From Cytophagales bacterium (GTDB lineage Bacteria > Bacteroidota > Bacteroidia > Cytophagales > Cyclobacteriaceae): a stretch of DNA of 13,455 nt. Numbering within the stretch: position 1 is the first letter of the stretch; the number at the start of each line of letters is the position of its first letter. This document shows, piece after piece, positions 12,796-13,455 of this stretch. The stretch spans positions 1 to 13,455 of the forward strand of contig JAHEMU010000032.1 of NCBI GenBank assembly GCA_024643485.1, in the 5' to 3' direction. A program made the translations under genes and the position numbers. The notes beneath the pieces are model-generated. The model did not search any database, had not been told where the DNA came from, and saw only the letters and a list, made by a program, of their open reading frames with translations.

Positions 12796-13455
12796 TTAAA
12801 GTTCATCCATTCGTATGTCTGCCCTTAAACTGTCAGGTCGTTGACGATAATAAACGGAGTCTATTTTAATATCGATCCATAATTTAACCCATTCTCCTAA
12901 TTGTAATTTAGTGCCAGGTAATGGGTCTTGGTGTATAACGAAAATGTCTTGACCTGTAGTGTCTACACCAGCAGGAATCTTAAGTGGATCCACTAAATTT
13001 AAATTAAGACCTTTAAGCATAAAGTCTGCTTCATCTAAAGGAAAACCAAATAAATCGGGAAGCAAAACATTATTACCTAGCATTCCATCAGAAACAACGA
13101 CATCAACGGATGCGCCTTTAGGTATGGAAGCAAAATCGGATAACGGGTTATCATGATAACGAATTTCTAATACCAACCCTTGATTTGGACCGGGACGCGG
13201 AATCAATTTGTTTATTTTTATATCTAAATTTTCAAAAATAGCACGAATATGACGAATTGATTTATCTGTAATTTCAGGTAATTTCACCATTGGAGGTGCT
13301 TTTCTGTTTACTGTCAAGAAAATCTTCCTTCCTTCCTTTACCTTAGAAAAGGGTATAGGGAATTGATTGATGATAGTTAAAGGCGGATACTTTGAAGTGT
13401 AAACGGAGTCTGAAACTTCAAATGTTAAGCCCCTTTCTATTAACTCCGACTCCAT
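12796..13455 (-). CDS. PASTA-domain protein, N-terminus beyond the window
   Basis: The 219 residues seen are the C-terminal part of a cell-envelope protein with three PASTA repeats: the remainder of one (residues 1-51, with SKVKEGRKIFLTVN), a second (57-124, PPMVKLPEI... to ASVDVVVSDG) and a third (131-196, VLLPDLFGFPLDEADFMLKGL... to GEWVKLWID). A tail of about 20 residues follows. PASTA domains bind peptidoglycan or beta-lactams in other proteins. Bacteroidota homologues usually begin with a short cytoplasmic stretch, one membrane helix and the first half of PASTA 1, all missing here, so the ATG at the last base of the window is probably internal and the gene continues outside. No kinase domain is expected in this family. 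The downstream T9SS gene follows after 26 bases. Confidence 0.88.
   Translation of the reverse strand: MESELIERGLTFEVSDSVYTSKYPPLTIINQFPIPFSKVKEGRKIFLTVNRKAPPMVKLPEITDKSIRHIRAIFENLDIKINKLIPRPGPNQGLVLEIRYHDNPLSDFASIPKGASVDVVVSDGMLGNNVLLPDLFGFPLDEADFMLKGLNLNLVDPLKIPAGVDTTGQDIFVIHQDPLPGTKLQLGEWVKLWIDIKIDSVYYRQRPDSLRADIRMDEL

Noticed and set aside
1..13455. CRISPR array, transposon, prophage, toxin-antitoxin or defence island
   Set aside because: No direct repeats with spacers, no transposase or integrase motifs, no phage genes and no recognised defence domains in any frame examined.

Overview
The window looks like chromosomal DNA of an AT-rich member of the Bacteroidota, most likely a flavobacterium-like lineage (order Flavobacteriales or close). 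Evidence: a type IX secretion (T9SS) type A sorting tail with a YPNP motif, an exosortase of the XrtF type, a TPR-sensor histidine kinase of the Bacteroidota style, several upstream sites resembling the Bacteroidota promoter (TTTG, about 19-22 bases, then TAnnTTTG), and almost no Shine-Dalgarno sequences. I see no phage, transposon, CRISPR array or other mobile element. Most of it reads as ordinary core or lineage-specific chromosome.

Layout. (1) 2-1252: the 3' part of a branched-chain aminotransferase gene (ilvE), a perfect bidirectional terminator, and, convergent to it, a 45-residue lipoprotein gene that is easy to miss. (2) 1596-5125: two tandem signalling genes. The first is a complete TPR sensor histidine kinase; the second is a membrane protein with a STAS/SpoIIAA-like N-terminus that ends in a histidine-kinase dimerisation (DHp) segment with no ATPase domain. 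(3) 5160-5302: a 6 x 7-bp tandem repeat, a second bidirectional terminator and a CAU-anticodon tRNA on the minus strand. (4) 5521-7333: a YihX-like HAD phosphatase overlapping a site-2 protease gene, probably translationally coupled. (5) 7335-9501: a polyprenol-phosphate mannosyltransferase (minus), a GmhB/HisB-type HAD phosphatase without its zinc ligands (plus) and an MtfA-type zinc peptidase (minus). (6) 9561-10916: a secreted protein with a degenerate T9SS-like tail, followed by an XrtF-type exosortase, probably one operon. (7) 10913-13455 (minus): a PASTA-domain protein truncated by the window edge, followed by a T9SS-exported protein.

The most interesting parts are the exosortase with its companion, which carries neither a PEP-CTERM tail nor the YPNP motif; the kinase-less DHp protein beside a complete kinase; the zinc-less GmhB-like phosphatase; and the unlisted small lipoprotein. 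Three tail-to-tail gene pairs in a row have stops that abut or overlap, with no terminator between them, so overlapping antisense transcripts are expected. Assignments come from motif recognition only; no database search was run.
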